A stretch of DNA of 54,563 nt from Anaerolineales bacterium (GTDB lineage: Bacteria; Chloroflexota; Anaerolineae; Anaerolineales; Villigracilaceae). Location of the stretch: positions 1 to 54,563 of the forward strand of contig JANJTV010000132.1 in the NCBI GenBank assembly GCA_024710905.1, read 5' to 3'. The translations under genes and the position numbers were made by a program. Below the pieces are notes generated by a model, which ran no database searches, was not told where the DNA came from, and was given only the letters and a program-made list of their open reading frames with translations. Positions 39,948 through 48,323 of this stretch are shown here, in pieces; the first letter of the stretch is position 1, and every line of letters begins with the position of its first letter.

Positions 39948-41521
39948 GGGGTGTTGTTTGCCTGCAGGTATAAGGCAAAGGCTTCTGCGATCGACTCAAT
40001 CGTATTGACCATCAACAGGTCATTGGTGGGGACTTCACCCGGATACCCCATGATGACCAGGACGTAGCTTTTGCCATCTTCCCCTTGCGGTGGGATGAGG
40101 ATGGCCGCATCTCCGACGACCAATAATCCTTCTACAACGGTGCCACGTTTGTTGTAAAGCTGCCAGCCGGGCAGGAATTCCGCCAGTTTGCCCAGGCGGG
40201 TTTCGTCGTTGGGAGTGTATTCTGCCATGAGTGGCAATATGATTTCCCGGGCCTGCGGGCTGGCCAGGTTTCCGTCATAAAGTCCCTGTAACAAGCCCGC
40301 CAGTTCGCTGGCTGTGGAAGTGCGCAGGTTAATATCCGTGTTTGGCGCGCCCCAGGCGGTGAGTGTTTTTGGTACATCCAATCCCCATTTCCGGATGGCG
40401 GCCGATAACTCTTCGGTGGCTTCTTCTTCAGAATTGACCAGCATGGCGGTTAACAGTTGCGCGTAGGTGCGTCCTGGCCCGCGGGTTGAAAGATATTCTG
40501 TCAGGTTTTCCGGCCGAGTGGGGTTATTTTCAAGGGCGGAAAAAAACAGCAGTGCAACCGGTATCTTGATGACCGAGGCGGCATGCAGCCGCCGGTAGGC
40601 ATTACGACTATATATTGTTTCCCCTTGGCTGTCCCGGATCAGGATATGCCATTCCCCGCCGTTGGCAGCAAGGATTTCATCGATAGTTGCTGAAAGCTCA
40701 AGTTGTTCAAGGGAGGGGTCGCTGACCGGTTTGCGTATGCGCCAGACGTCGAACCCGCCGAAACCGGTCATACCCAGCCAGCGGTTAATTTCGCGGTTGG
40801 TCCAGTCGTATAGCTGGCCGACCCCGGGGTTGGCCGGGTCATAAAGTAGCACTTCACGGATGAGATAGCCGTCATTGGTGTTGATGTTGGTGACTGTGTA
40901 GGCCCGCCCGCCTTCATCCACGCGGGTGACGGTCAGCATGTGTTCGAATGTGCCGTTCAACCCGGCATATAAGTAGAGGAAATCGCCTTCCTGCAGGGGA
41001 AAGGCTGAAAAATCAAATTCATCGGTGGGGGTTGTAAAGCGGAAGAGTTCAAACTGGTCTGGCGGAAAGGTTTCGGCGATGGTGTTCGGGTTTTTATCCG
41101 GCCGCAGCAGCCAGAAATCGTGCAGGCTGGCGTAGGGATTCACCAGCCCGGCATCTTTCAGGATGGCAATTGCCAATGGCCCGCACATATTGGATGGGTG
41201 ACCATCGCGCAGGACAAAATCCATCTGGCGGGCAATGATCAGCGCTTCGGCTTCGGTATCTGCCAGATATTGGTGTGAGGCGATTACCAGGCGTTCGCGC
41301 TGTTTCGCGGTCAGGATATGGGATTCCTGATCGGGGTTAGATTCCGGGGTGAGGGCGGGCGTGGGGATGCTCTCGGGAGTGGGGGATGCTGATGAAATAG
41401 CGGTCAGGGTCGGGGTGGAGCCAGCCCTTTCGGGGGTTTCATCCGCAACATTGATAGGGGTGCAACCGGCCAGGCCAAGAGATATCAGTATGATCCATTG
41501 CAGGGTAAAAATACGCTTCAT
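39944..41521 (-). CDS. Lipoprotein with cysteine-peptidase-like and class A beta-lactamase-like domains
   Basis: A 525-residue lipoprotein (lipobox LAGC, Cys20), with a Thr/Pro-rich linker to about 65. The first domain (about 70-260) has Cys113 in NMCGPLA, His194 in FEHMLTV and Asn212 or Asn214 in VTNINTN. This is the order of a C39- or NlpC/P60-type papain-like site. The second domain (about 270-525) is a serine hydrolase of class A beta-lactamase fold: SVIK (Ser316, Lys319), NSE (363-365) in the SDN position, and KRG (458-460) in the KTG position. Likely a cell-wall hydrolase or D,D-peptidase; beta-lactam resistance cannot be claimed. The last four bases overlap the convergent HD gene. Confidence 0.78.
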   Translation of the reverse strand: MKRIFTLQWIILISLGLAGCTPINVADETPERAGSTPTLTAISSASPTPESIPTPALTPESNPDQESHILTAKQRERLVIASHQYLADTEAEALIIARQMDFVLRDGHPSNMCGPLAIAILKDAGLVNPYASLHDFWLLRPDKNPNTIAETFPPDQFELFRFTTPTDEFDFSAFPLQEGDFLYLYAGLNGTFEHMLTVTRVDEGGRAYTVTNINTNDGYLIREVLLYDPANPGVGQLYDWTNREINRWLGMTGFGGFDVWRIRKPVSDPSLEQLELSATIDEILAANGGEWHILIRDSQGETIYSRNAYRRLHAASVIKIPVALLFFSALENNPTRPENLTEYLSTRGPGRTYAQLLTAMLVNSEEEATEELSAAIRKWGLDVPKTLTAWGAPNTDINLRTSTASELAGLLQGLYDGNLASPQAREIILPLMAEYTPNDETRLGKLAEFLPGWQLYNKRGTVVEGLLVVGDAAILIPPQGEDGKSYVLVIMGYPGEVPTNDLLMVNTIESIAEAFALYLQANNTP

Positions 41522-41530
41522 TCAGGGGTG

Positions 41531-41536
41531 ATTCTA
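41531..41536 (-). promoter_or_regulatory. -10-like TAGAAT before the two-domain lipoprotein gene
   Basis: On the minus strand TAGAAT lies 9 bases from the ATG. It faces away from the serS promoter 15 bases further on, making a compact divergent promoter pair. Confidence 0.35.
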
Positions 41537-41550
41537 GCATAAAGCGGTGG

Positions 41551-41556
41551 TACAAT
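41551..41556 (+). promoter_or_regulatory. -10 hexamer of the serS T-box leader
   Basis: TACAAT placed so that transcription would start near 41562, just before stem I of the T-box RNA. No strong -35 box is visible. Confidence 0.45.
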
Positions 41557-41560
41557 CCGC

Positions 41561-41838
41561 ACAGCAAAGACCTACCCGAAGAACAGGTTGAATCCTGACC
41601 CCTACCAGAGAGCCGCCGGTTGGTGCGAGGCGGCAGGGATGGACAGCCTTTTCCACTTCGGTCTCCCGGTTGATATGGGAGGGTTGCCTTCGCAGGGGCT
41701 GGAAAGCCGTAAGGAGGCCGGGCATGTGCCCGTTATAGCGCAAACCGAGACTGCTGCGTTGGCGGCAGTGAACGCAGGTGGCACCACGAGACGCCCTCTT
41801 CGTCCTGCAAACGGACCGGGGGCGTATTCTATTCTTTT
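41561..41838 (+). promoter_or_regulatory. Serine-specific T-box leader of serS
   Basis: A tRNA-sensing riboswitch. Stem I has the distal features AGAGAG and GGTTGGTGCGAGG (about 41606-41631), and a base-stem pairing of CCGAAG with CTTCGG. Between them on the 3' side is the triplet TCC (41652-41654), followed by A. This reads as the specifier codon for serine. The T-box core AGGTGGCACCACG (41776-41788) contains TGGC, which pairs with the GCCA end of tRNA-Ser (discriminator G). Uncharged tRNA-Ser would stabilise the antiterminator and switch serS on. Confidence 0.88.
41791..41838 (+). terminator. T-box-controlled terminator
   Basis: ACGCCC (41791-41796) pairs with GGGCGT (41820-41825), with an inner GTCC/GGAC stem, followed by the T-rich ATTCTATTCTTTT (41826-41838). 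It lies directly after the T-box core and just before the serS ribosome site, so it forms when tRNA-Ser is charged. Confidence 0.75.
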
Positions 41839-41849
41839 GGAGGTGCAAG

Positions 41850-43121
41850 ATGCTCGATCTCAATCTCATTCGCGAAAACCCAGACCTTGTTCGGAAATCG
41901 TTACAAGACCGGCAGGACAACCCGGCCCCGGTGGAGTCCATCCTGCAATTGGATGAAAAGCGCCGCGAACTGATAGCCGAGGTGGAAGTGCTCAAGGCCG
42001 AGCGTAACACCGTCTCGAAAGAAATCGGCCAAATGAAGGACCCCGCTGAACGGCAGGCCAAAATTGACGCCATGCGCGTGGTGGGTGACAAAATCGCCAC
42101 GCTGGACAAGCAGCTGGCGGATGTTGAAGAGCAGTTGAATGGGCTGGTCGCCATCTTGCCCAACATTCCAGACCCGCGTACGCCTTATGGCAAGGACGAC
42201 AGCGAGAACGTGGTGTTGAGAACGGTTGGCGAACCCAAAAAGCTTGCCTTTGCTCCTAAACCACACTGGGAACTTGGCCCGGCACTTGGCATCATCGATT
42301 TTGAGCGTGGCACCAAAATCACCGGCTCACGTTTTTACACCCTGAGCGGGGCAGGTGCACGCCTGCAACGCGCCCTGATTGCCTGGATGCTCGACCTGCA
42401 TATCCGCCAGGGTTACACTGAGCAGTACCTGCCGTTTTTGGTTAAGACTGCGACGGTCTTTGGCGCAGGCCAGCTGCCAAAATTTGCCGACAACCTCTAC
42501 CGTGATCACGAGGAAGATTACTACTTTGTGCCAACGGCTGAAATCCCGCTCACCGGCCTGCACATGGATGAGATCCTCGACGAGGCGGCCCTGCCGCGCC
42601 TGTACACGGCTTACACGCCCTGTTTTCGGCGCGAAAAAATGAGCGCCGGGCGTGACGTGCGTGGCATCAAGCGTGGCCACCAGTTCGACAAGGTGGAAAT
42701 GTATATTTATTGCAAGCCGGAAGAATCCGAATCGCTGCATCAAAAAATGTTGACCGATGCCGAGCAAACTTGCGCCGGGCTTGGCCTGACTTACCGCGTG
42801 AAACAACTTTGCACGGGTGATATCGGTTTTGGCTCCACGCTGACGTATGACCTCGAAGTCTGGGCGCCGGGATGTGATGAATGGCTGGAGGTTTCCTCGG
42901 TCTCGAATGTCACCGACTTCCAGGCCCGGCGCGCCAACATCAAATACCGCCCGGCAGATGGCGGACGGGCGCGCCTCCTCCATACCCTGAACGGCTCCGG
43001 TCTCGGGCTCCCCCGTACCCTGATTGCCGTTCTGGAGAATTACCAGCAGGCTGACGGTTCCATTGTCGTGCCTGAAGTGCTCCGTCCGTGGATGGGCGGT
43101 ATCGAGGTCATCACACCTTAA
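41850..43121 (+). CDS. serS: Seryl-tRNA synthetase
   Basis: A 423-residue class II synthetase that charges tRNA-Ser (and tRNA-Sec if present). The N-terminal coiled-coil arm (about 27-110; [19 protein letters not shown]) grips the long variable arm of tRNA-Ser. The catalytic domain has motif 2 [20 protein letters not shown] and motif 3 [16 protein letters not shown]. The start is the ATG at 41850 with GGAGGTG 5 bases upstream; the longer frame runs through the T-box. Expression is controlled by the serine T-box and ends at a terminator just downstream. Confidence 0.95.
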   Translation: MLDLNLIRENPDLVRKSLQDRQDNPAPVESILQLDEKRRELIAEVEVLKAERNTVSKEIGQMKDPAERQAKIDAMRVVGDKIATLDKQLADVEEQLNGLVAILPNIPDPRTPYGKDDSENVVLRTVGEPKKLAFAPKPHWELGPALGIIDFERGTKITGSRFYTLSGAGARLQRALIAWMLDLHIRQGYTEQYLPFLVKTATVFGAGQLPKFADNLYRDHEEDYYFVPTAEIPLTGLHMDEILDEAALPRLYTAYTPCFRREKMSAGRDVRGIKRGHQFDKVEMYIYCKPEESESLHQKMLTDAEQTCAGLGLTYRVKQLCTGDIGFGSTLTYDLEVWAPGCDEWLEVSSVSNVTDFQARRANIKYRPADGGRARLLHTLNGSGLGLPRTLIAVLENYQQADGSIVVPEVLRPWMGGIEVITP

Positions 43122-43131
43122 ACATCGATTT

Positions 43132-43166
43132 GGCCATGCCAGCCTGAAACCTGCGCATGGCCTTTT
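43132..43166 (+). terminator. Rho-independent terminator of serS
   Basis: GGCCATG (43132-43138) pairs with CATGGCC (43156-43162), followed by TTTT. An alternative ATG for the next gene at 43157 lies inside this stem and is therefore rejected. Confidence 0.75.
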
Positions 43167-43186
43167 CCGTAGAAAGAACCAAACAT

Positions 43187-43711
43187 ATGGACTGGACCGA
43201 ATTCAGCGCTGTTGCCATCCAAACCCTGATGTTCACCTTGACCCTGACCTTCATGCTGGTCGGGTTGTTCGGGCTGTTGATTCCCATTTTTCCCGGCATC
43301 GCGGTGATGTGGCTGGCCGTGTTAATCTACGCCATTGTGCAGGCCATCCTGGGGACAATGACCGTCTGGGACTGGGTATTGTTCGCGATAATTACTGTGC
43401 TGGCGGCCTTTGGTGGGGTGGTGGATAACATCATCATTGCCGGATGGTTGCGAAAAACCGGCACGCCGTGGAGCAATATCATCATCAGCAGTGTGCTGAC
43501 GCTGGTTGCCAGTTTTTTTGTCACACCCATCCTGGCCCTGCTGATTGCCCCACTGATTTTATACTTCCTGGAGTATCGCCGCTTGCAAGACCGGCAACTG
43601 GCATTTGAAGCCACCAAAGCCTGGCTGGCCGGTTTTAGCTGGACGTTCGTTGCCTTATTTGCGATTGGACTGGTGATGATCGGCCTGTGGCTGGCCTGGG
43701 TGCTAGTGTAA
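43187..43711 (+). CDS. DUF456-family membrane protein
   Basis: A 174-residue integral membrane protein with about five hydrophobic segments. The order GLLIPIFPGIAVMWLAVLIY, VLAAFGGVVDNI and VTPILALLIAPLILYFLEY is diagnostic of DUF456. The function of the family is unknown. The start at 43187 is chosen because the earlier ATG falls in the serS terminator. It is followed by a strong hairpin. Confidence 0.8.
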   Translation: MDWTEFSAVAIQTLMFTLTLTFMLVGLFGLLIPIFPGIAVMWLAVLIYAIVQAILGTMTVWDWVLFAIITVLAAFGGVVDNIIIAGWLRKTGTPWSNIIISSVLTLVASFFVTPILALLIAPLILYFLEYRRLQDRQLAFEATKAWLAGFSWTFVALFAIGLVMIGLWLAWVLV

Positions 43712-43730
43712 TTGGAATCGCTGCAATGAA

Positions 43731-43768
43731 GAAGGACTGACTTGGTTTTCTCAAGTCAGTCCTTCTTT
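43731..43768. terminator. Hairpin terminator between convergent genes
   Basis: GAAGGACTGACTT (43731-43743) pairs perfectly with AAGTCAGTCCTTC (43753-43765), a 13-bp stem, followed by TTTG. It separates the DUF456 gene from the convergent M42 peptidase gene. Confidence 0.75.
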
Positions 43769-43776
43769 GTGCGTGT

Positions 43777-44778
43777 TTAGAGTTGTACGGGGTTACTCAA
43801 TAGCGCCACAATCAACTTGATGGCATTATTTACATCCTTGCTATCCACCATCTCGCTGGGCGAATGTACATAACGGCAGGGGATGGAAACGCAGCCCACC
43901 GGTACGCCAGCACGCACCAGTTGCATGGAGCGGGCGTCGGTGGTGCCGCCCAGCAGTACTTCGCGCTGGTAGGGCAGTTTGTTCTTTTCGGCGGTGCGAA
44001 CCATCCAATCCACAATGCGCGGGTCTGAGAGCATACCGCCATCTTTGATTTTGATGGCCGGGCCTTTGCCCAGGTACATCTCGAAACCTTTGCGGTTGGG
44101 CGTATCGCCCCAGGCGGTCACGTCGATGCTGAAGCCCAGGTCTGGGTCAATGCCGTAGGCGCTGGTTTCCGCGCCGCGTGTGCCGACTTCCTCCTGTGTC
44201 GTGAAGACGAAATATACCTCGTGGGGGGTGTCTTTGAGTGCGCGCAGGGCTTCTATCGCCACCAGGCAGCCAATGCGGTCATCCATGCTTTTGGCCACCA
44301 TGCGCTCTCCCCAGTCCATGAACGGGCGCTCGAAGGCGGCCACATCACCAATTTTGATGGGATGATTCTTGTTGGAGGTTGCGCCGACATCAATGAACAT
44401 TTTCTCGATGGCCGGGGTGTCGGTGGGCTTGTCGAGTGGCTCGGTGTGCATCACGCCGGGCGTGCCATTAGCAAAACGCACCCGTCCGCCCAGCAGCATG
44501 TTCGGGTACACCCCGCCGATGGTGGTGAAACGCACAAAGCCATTCTCATCCACGTGGGTGGCAATCAGGCCGATTTCATCCATGTGTGCGGCAATCATGA
44601 TTCTTTTTGTGTTTTTACCGGGTTTGGTCGGGCCTTTGCGCACGATCAAGTTGCCCAGCGCGTCCACGCGGATATCATCTGCCAGGCCTTTGACCTCGGC
44701 GCGGATGACATCCCGCACGGCAGATTCGTACCCGGAAGGGCTGAAGGTTTCGGTCAGTTTTTTGAGCAATTCTTTCAT
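43777..44778 (-). CDS. M42-family metalloaminopeptidase (copy 3)
   Basis: A 333-residue co-catalytic two-metal aminopeptidase of the M42 (TET/FrvX/PepA-like) family, which trims short peptides in the cytoplasm, often as a dodecameric cage. Metal and catalytic residues: His65 in AAHMDEIG, Asp166 in SMDDRIG, Glu196-Glu197 in TQEEVGTRG, Asp219 in SIDVT, and a late His in CRYVHSPSEMV. The ATG at 44776-44778 follows GGAGAACCC; the in-frame extension upstream overlaps the next gene and is not used. It is the last of three M42 genes in this stretch. Confidence 0.9.
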   Translation of the reverse strand: MKELLKKLTETFSPSGYESAVRDVIRAEVKGLADDIRVDALGNLIVRKGPTKPGKNTKRIMIAAHMDEIGLIATHVDENGFVRFTTIGGVYPNMLLGGRVRFANGTPGVMHTEPLDKPTDTPAIEKMFIDVGATSNKNHPIKIGDVAAFERPFMDWGERMVAKSMDDRIGCLVAIEALRALKDTPHEVYFVFTTQEEVGTRGAETSAYGIDPDLGFSIDVTAWGDTPNRKGFEMYLGKGPAIKIKDGGMLSDPRIVDWMVRTAEKNKLPYQREVLLGGTTDARSMQLVRAGVPVGCVSIPCRYVHSPSEMVDSKDVNNAIKLIVALLSNPVQL

Positions 44779-44804
44779 GGGTTCTCCACGTCTCCAAAAC
44801 AATT

Positions 44805-45533
44805 TTATGTCACAGGCAGGGTCACAACATCCCCTGCTCGAAAGGTTTTTACTTCTTTGCGGGTGATGACATACACCATCTGGCGGCCCATCACCTGCCA
44901 TATTTTGCCAACCTGCCCGACCAGTGCAGTGTCTTCGTCAATGCCCAGCGCGTAGTCTCCTTCTCCCAGCCCGACCTGGATCATCGGCGTGGCGATCCCG
45001 CGCCAGCGGGCCAGCTGGTCGAAATGCGGCAGGATGACGGCCCCGCGCAACCAGCCAAACCCGTGTTTCTTGCGCAGGCTCATTGAGCGAAACTCTGGCA
45101 TGTGCTCACCCAGGATCATGGCTCCGGCAGAGCAGCCTGCATAAACAGCCCCACTGGCAAATGCTTTTCCAGCGGCCTGCCAGACCAGTGAGCCATGCAG
45201 AGTTTCGAACAGGTAATGCGGGTTGCCGCCGGAAAAATATACCAAGTCGGACTGTTCGAGGATGACGGCATTGGCCGGGTCGTTGGCAGATACTGTATCA
45301 ATGACGGGTAGGCCCACCACATCCGCACCCAGGTTCTTGAAGTGATCCACGCCCAGACGGTTCCAGCGTCCCCACGATTCCTCGCCTTCTAATCCTGCGG
45401 CAGTCGGCAGGCATGCCACTTTTGCGGGGCGTCTACCAACGGCAGGCGAACTGTCAAGCAGGTGGCGATCCACCTCGTTCATCACTGGCATGTATTCGCC
45501 AGAGCCAAGCAGTGCGATCAATGTATTTTGCAT
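44805..45533 (-). CDS. S51 peptidase (cyanophycinase / dipeptidase E-like)
   Basis: A 242-residue class-I-glutamine-amidotransferase-fold hydrolase. The nucleophile elbow YAGCSAGAMILGE has Ser135 in place of the amidotransferase Cys, which defines the S51 serine peptidases. The strand-loop VYFSGGNPHYL matches the family oxyanion region. S51 enzymes cleave Asp-X dipeptides or beta-linked cyanophycin dipeptides; which applies here is not clear and no cyanophycin synthetase is in the window. It lies between M42 genes, consistent with peptide degradation. Confidence 0.82.
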   Translation of the reverse strand: MQNTLIALLGSGEYMPVMNEVDRHLLDSSPAVGRRPAKVACLPTAAGLEGEESWGRWNRLGVDHFKNLGADVVGLPVIDTVSANDPANAVILEQSDLVYFSGGNPHYLFETLHGSLVWQAAGKAFASGAVYAGCSAGAMILGEHMPEFRSMSLRKKHGFGWLRGAVILPHFDQLARWRGIATPMIQVGLGEGDYALGIDEDTALVGQVGKIWQVMGRQMVYVITRKEVKTFRAGDVVTLPVT

Positions 45534-45561
45534 TAATCTGCCGGTAAAAGGTTGCCTGGGC

Positions 45562-46617
45562 TTACTTTCTCTCTTCTTTTAACAACCCAGGTGTAATATG
45601 GTTCAGGGTGGCCAGTAGAAGTTCCTGGGTGCTTTTCCAGTCCTCCATGCGGCTGATGAGCGTGGAAGTATGGGCATAACGCCCGGGCACCGAGACAGAC
45701 ACGACCGGAATGCCCGCCAGTTGACGATGGATTGCCCCGGCGTCGGTGCCGCCACCGCCCGGCTGCCGCATTTGATACGGGATTTTTTCCGCATCAGCCG
45801 TTTGCTGTAATAGGCGAATCAGGCGTGGGTCGCTCAGGGTTCCGATGTCAGCGCTGTAGATGGCCGGGCCAGCGCCAAGGCGGGTGTTGTAATAAATATT
45901 TTCGCCACCTTCATAAACGGGCAGGTCGTTGGCCGGGGTAGAGTCAATCACAATGGCCAGGTCTGGTTTGAAGTATTGGGCGGCCACCCGCGCCCCGCGC
46001 AAACCGATCTCCTCCTGGACAGAGAAGGCGGCGCACAGGTCAATGTTGCCCGGGGCGTTTTTGAGCAGTTCAATCACAATGGCGACGCCAATGCGGTTGT
46101 CAATGGCTTTGGCAAGGATGGACGGCCCCACGCGCTGGAACGTTGTGGCAAACGTGGCGCGCTCGCCCAGTTTGGCTTTTCCGCCTGGCCCGAGGTCAAT
46201 GCGCAGCTGGTCAAGCGGGATTTTGCGCTGGCGTTCTTCAGGTGTGGTCAGGTGGATGGGGCGCGCGCCGATGACGCCGGGGGTTTTGTTGCGGCCCACC
46301 CAGACCGGTTTGCCGACCAATTGACGGACATCCAGCCCACCAACAGTTTCAAAACGATACAGGCCTTCTCCATCATCGCCTACCAGCATGAAGCCGACTT
46401 CGTCCATGTGGCAATCGACCATGACACGCAACCGGTTGGGGGCTGTCCCTTTTTTGAAAGCCAATACGCTGCCGAGGGCATCCACTTTGATTTCGTCGGC
46501 GTGGCCTTTGATCTCTTCAAGTACTATCTTGCGTACTTCGCCTTCGTCGCCAGAGACGGACACGGCATTGCAGAGTTTTTCGAGTAATTTGATTTGTGCG
46601 GTTCCAATGGTTGTCAT
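45562..46617 (-). CDS. M42-family metalloaminopeptidase (copy 2)
   Basis: A 351-residue paralogue. Key residues: His in MVDCHMDEVGF, Asp in AKAIDNRIG, the Glu pair in VQEEIGLRG, Asp in VIDSTPAND, and the late His in PGRYAHTSTLI. A GGGGTDAGAIH stretch precedes the last metal ligand. An AGGAAACTCC ribosome site lies just upstream of the ATG. It is separated from the third M42 gene by about 50 bases and from the S51 gene by 28, all the same direction, so the block is probably one transcript. Confidence 0.9.
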   Translation of the reverse strand: MTTIGTAQIKLLEKLCNAVSVSGDEGEVRKIVLEEIKGHADEIKVDALGSVLAFKKGTAPNRLRVMVDCHMDEVGFMLVGDDGEGLYRFETVGGLDVRQLVGKPVWVGRNKTPGVIGARPIHLTTPEERQRKIPLDQLRIDLGPGGKAKLGERATFATTFQRVGPSILAKAIDNRIGVAIVIELLKNAPGNIDLCAAFSVQEEIGLRGARVAAQYFKPDLAIVIDSTPANDLPVYEGGENIYYNTRLGAGPAIYSADIGTLSDPRLIRLLQQTADAEKIPYQMRQPGGGGTDAGAIHRQLAGIPVVSVSVPGRYAHTSTLISRMEDWKSTQELLLATLNHITPGLLKEERK

Positions 46618-46664
46618 GGAGTTTCCTGTTTAGAGGGTCTTTAGCGGGGACAGGCTCGGGCGGG

Positions 46665-47720
46665 TTAGTCGTCCCAGGTAATGGTATCGATGAAAGCGGG
46701 AGTCAGCCCGGCAATAAATTCGGCCAACAGGCGGCCTGTGCGCTGGATGTCCTTGATGGCGACCATCTCAACGGCGGTGTGCATATATCTTAAAGGAATG
46801 CTGATCACCATGGTGGGGATGCCCTCGGCGGAGATTTGCGTGGCGAAGCCGTCGGTGCCGGACATGCGCGGCATAACATCCACATTATGGGGCATTTCGA
46901 GTTGTTCAGCCAGTTCTTTGAATTTTTTGTGCAGGAAGGGGTGGATGTTGGGGCCAAAACCGAGCGCTGGACCTTTGCCGAGCGGGTGGGTTTGCCAGTC
47001 GTTGGCGCCCGGGCCCTTGGCAAAGGTGACATCCACGGCGATGGCGAGGTCGGGTTTCAGGCCAAAGGCGGATGTGTATGCGCCGCCGAGGGTGACTTCT
47101 TCCTGGGCGGTGGCGACAGCCCAGACGTCCCAGGTGTGCGCCTTGCTTTGCAGTTCACCGAGGGCAATGGTGAGTGCGGCCACGGAAGCGCGGTTGTCGA
47201 GGGTGTGGCCGGAAATCACCTCGCCCGCCAATTCAACGGGCTCGGTGGCATAGGAGACGACATCGCCGATATTGACCTTTTGGGCCAGTTCGCGGGCAGT
47301 CAGGCCGGTGTCAATCAGCAATTTGTCCATCGGCACGGGGCCGTCGCCCAGGCTGGCGGGCAGAAGTTTTGCGGGCGGCTGGACGATAATACCGGGGATG
47401 GGTTCACGACCATATATGGTGACGGGTGTGCCGGGCAATACACGCGGATCGACTCCGCCGACGCCGGTGATGCCCAGCCATTCGCCTTCAAGGCGGGTAA
47501 CAATCAGGCCGATGGCGTCCATGTGGGTGGCGACCATGACGGAAGGGCGTTTGCCCTCGCCATTGCCGCGTTTGAGTGCTTCAAGCGAGCCGATTTTGCT
47601 GGGGCGAATTTCATCGACAAGCGGCTGCCAGGTTTTTTCGATAATCTGGTATGCGGGGGTTTCGTAAGCGGAAAGACCCGGGGCGGAAAGGATGGTTTTC
47701 AGGAAGGGGAGTATATCCAT
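46665..47720 (-). CDS. M42-family metalloaminopeptidase (copy 1)
   Basis: A 351-residue paralogue, first of the block. Visible residues: His in VATHMDAIGL, Asp in HTLDNRAS, the Glu pair in AQEEVTLGG, Asp in AVDVTFAKG, and the late His in PLRYMHTAVEMV. The MSGTDGFATQ stretch is the same region as the GGTDA loop of copy 2. The three copies differ enough that different peptide specificities are likely, and mixed-subunit TET particles are possible. Confidence 0.9.
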   Translation of the reverse strand: MDILPFLKTILSAPGLSAYETPAYQIIEKTWQPLVDEIRPSKIGSLEALKRGNGEGKRPSVMVATHMDAIGLIVTRLEGEWLGITGVGGVDPRVLPGTPVTIYGREPIPGIIVQPPAKLLPASLGDGPVPMDKLLIDTGLTARELAQKVNIGDVVSYATEPVELAGEVISGHTLDNRASVAALTIALGELQSKAHTWDVWAVATAQEEVTLGGAYTSAFGLKPDLAIAVDVTFAKGPGANDWQTHPLGKGPALGFGPNIHPFLHKKFKELAEQLEMPHNVDVMPRMSGTDGFATQISAEGIPTMVISIPLRYMHTAVEMVAIKDIQRTGRLLAEFIAGLTPAFIDTITWDD

Positions 47721-47751
47721 GCTGGGCTTTGTATCCTGGGTTGGAGTGGTT

Positions 47752-48228
47752 TTATGGCCCGGTCGTTGGGCTGGGGGTAGGGGTGAAGGTTGCTGTAGGA
47801 GGCGCGGTTGTTGCCGTTGGCGGCGCGGTGGTTGCTGTCACGGTGAATGTCGCAGTCGGCGGGAGGTTGGTCGCCGTGGCTGTTGCTGAAGGCGATGAGG
47901 TGAAGGTTGGTGTTAACGTGGGCGGCAGGAACGGGGTACGCGTAGTTGTCGCTGTAGCAGTGGTTGTGGCAGTCGCTGTGGCTGTGGCTGTTGCGCTGGG
48001 AGTGGCGGTCAATAAATTAGGGGTTGGGGATGGCCCTGAAGTTGTCGCCGGGATGACCAGTTGGGTCTCGGTGGCCGTCAGAGTGATGGTTGGCGTTGCT
48101 GTTGGGGGAAGGTTGCCAGGCGAGAATTGCATAACAATGATGCCCAGGCAATAGCAGGGGAGGGTCGCCAGGATAATTGTGGCGAGTATGGATCGGCGGC
48201 GGTTGCGCAGGGCTTCTTCAGAGTACAC
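47752..48228 (-). CDS. Membrane-anchored Thr/Ala/Pro-rich protein
   Basis: A 158-residue protein with no catalytic domain. A basic N-terminus (RNRRRS) and one membrane segment (about 14-33) are followed by an extracellular stretch of about 120 residues made almost wholly of Thr, Ala and Pro (ATATATATTTATATTTRTP; TAPPTATTAPPTATFTPTP). It could be an O-glycosylated wall- or surface-spanning stalk. The start is GTG at 48226-48228, 6 bases after a TAAGAT -10 box with TTGCCC 17 bases before it. Codon-level repeats make the region slip-prone. Real expression is plausible but not proven. Confidence 0.6.
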   Translation of the reverse strand: MYSEEALRNRRRSILATIILATLPCYCLGIIVMQFSPGNLPPTATPTITLTATETQLVIPATTSGPSPTPNLLTATPSATATATATATTTATATTTRTPFLPPTLTPTFTSSPSATATATNLPPTATFTVTATTAPPTATTAPPTATFTPTPSPTTGP

Positions 48229-48234
48229 GCAGTA

Positions 48235-48263
48235 ATCTTATCATTAGAAAGTTTCACGGGCAA
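48235..48263 (-). promoter_or_regulatory. Promoter of the Thr-rich protein gene, leaderless type
   Basis: On the minus strand TTGCCC and TAAGAT are 17 bases apart, and TAAGAT ends 6 bases before a GTG start. It is divergent from the sbcC promoter. Confidence 0.5.
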
Positions 48264-48323
48264 GAAAACAGCCCGCCCAACGAATTATTCCGGAAATAAC
48301 CCCGGCGAGGCACGCCGAACTGG

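Noticed and set aside
39944-41521. Calling the serine hydrolase a beta-lactamase resistance gene
   Set aside because: The SDN and KTG motifs are altered (NSE, KRG) and a second hydrolase-like domain is fused to it, so a cell-wall role is more likely.
41585-41610. A stretch resembling the T-arm and CCA end of a tRNA (GGTTGAATCC followed by CCTACCA)
   Set aside because: No acceptor, D or anticodon arm fits around it, and the bases belong to stem I of the serine T-box.
41534-42166. A 210-codon minus-strand open frame across the T-box and the serS start
   Set aside because: It lies antisense to a structured RNA and a certain gene, with no motif in the product.
43157-43186. Earlier ATG for the DUF456 protein
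   Set aside because: It lies within the stem of the serS terminator, and the extra residues are not hydrophobic or conserved.
46836-47780. A 314-codon plus-strand open frame over an M42 gene
   Set aside because: Shadow of the complementary coding frame. The minus-strand protein has all M42 metal ligands.
47925-48005. Possible minisatellite or CRISPR-like repeat
   Set aside because: The repetition is short, irregular and in frame with a Thr/Ala-rich protein. There are no spacers of constant length.
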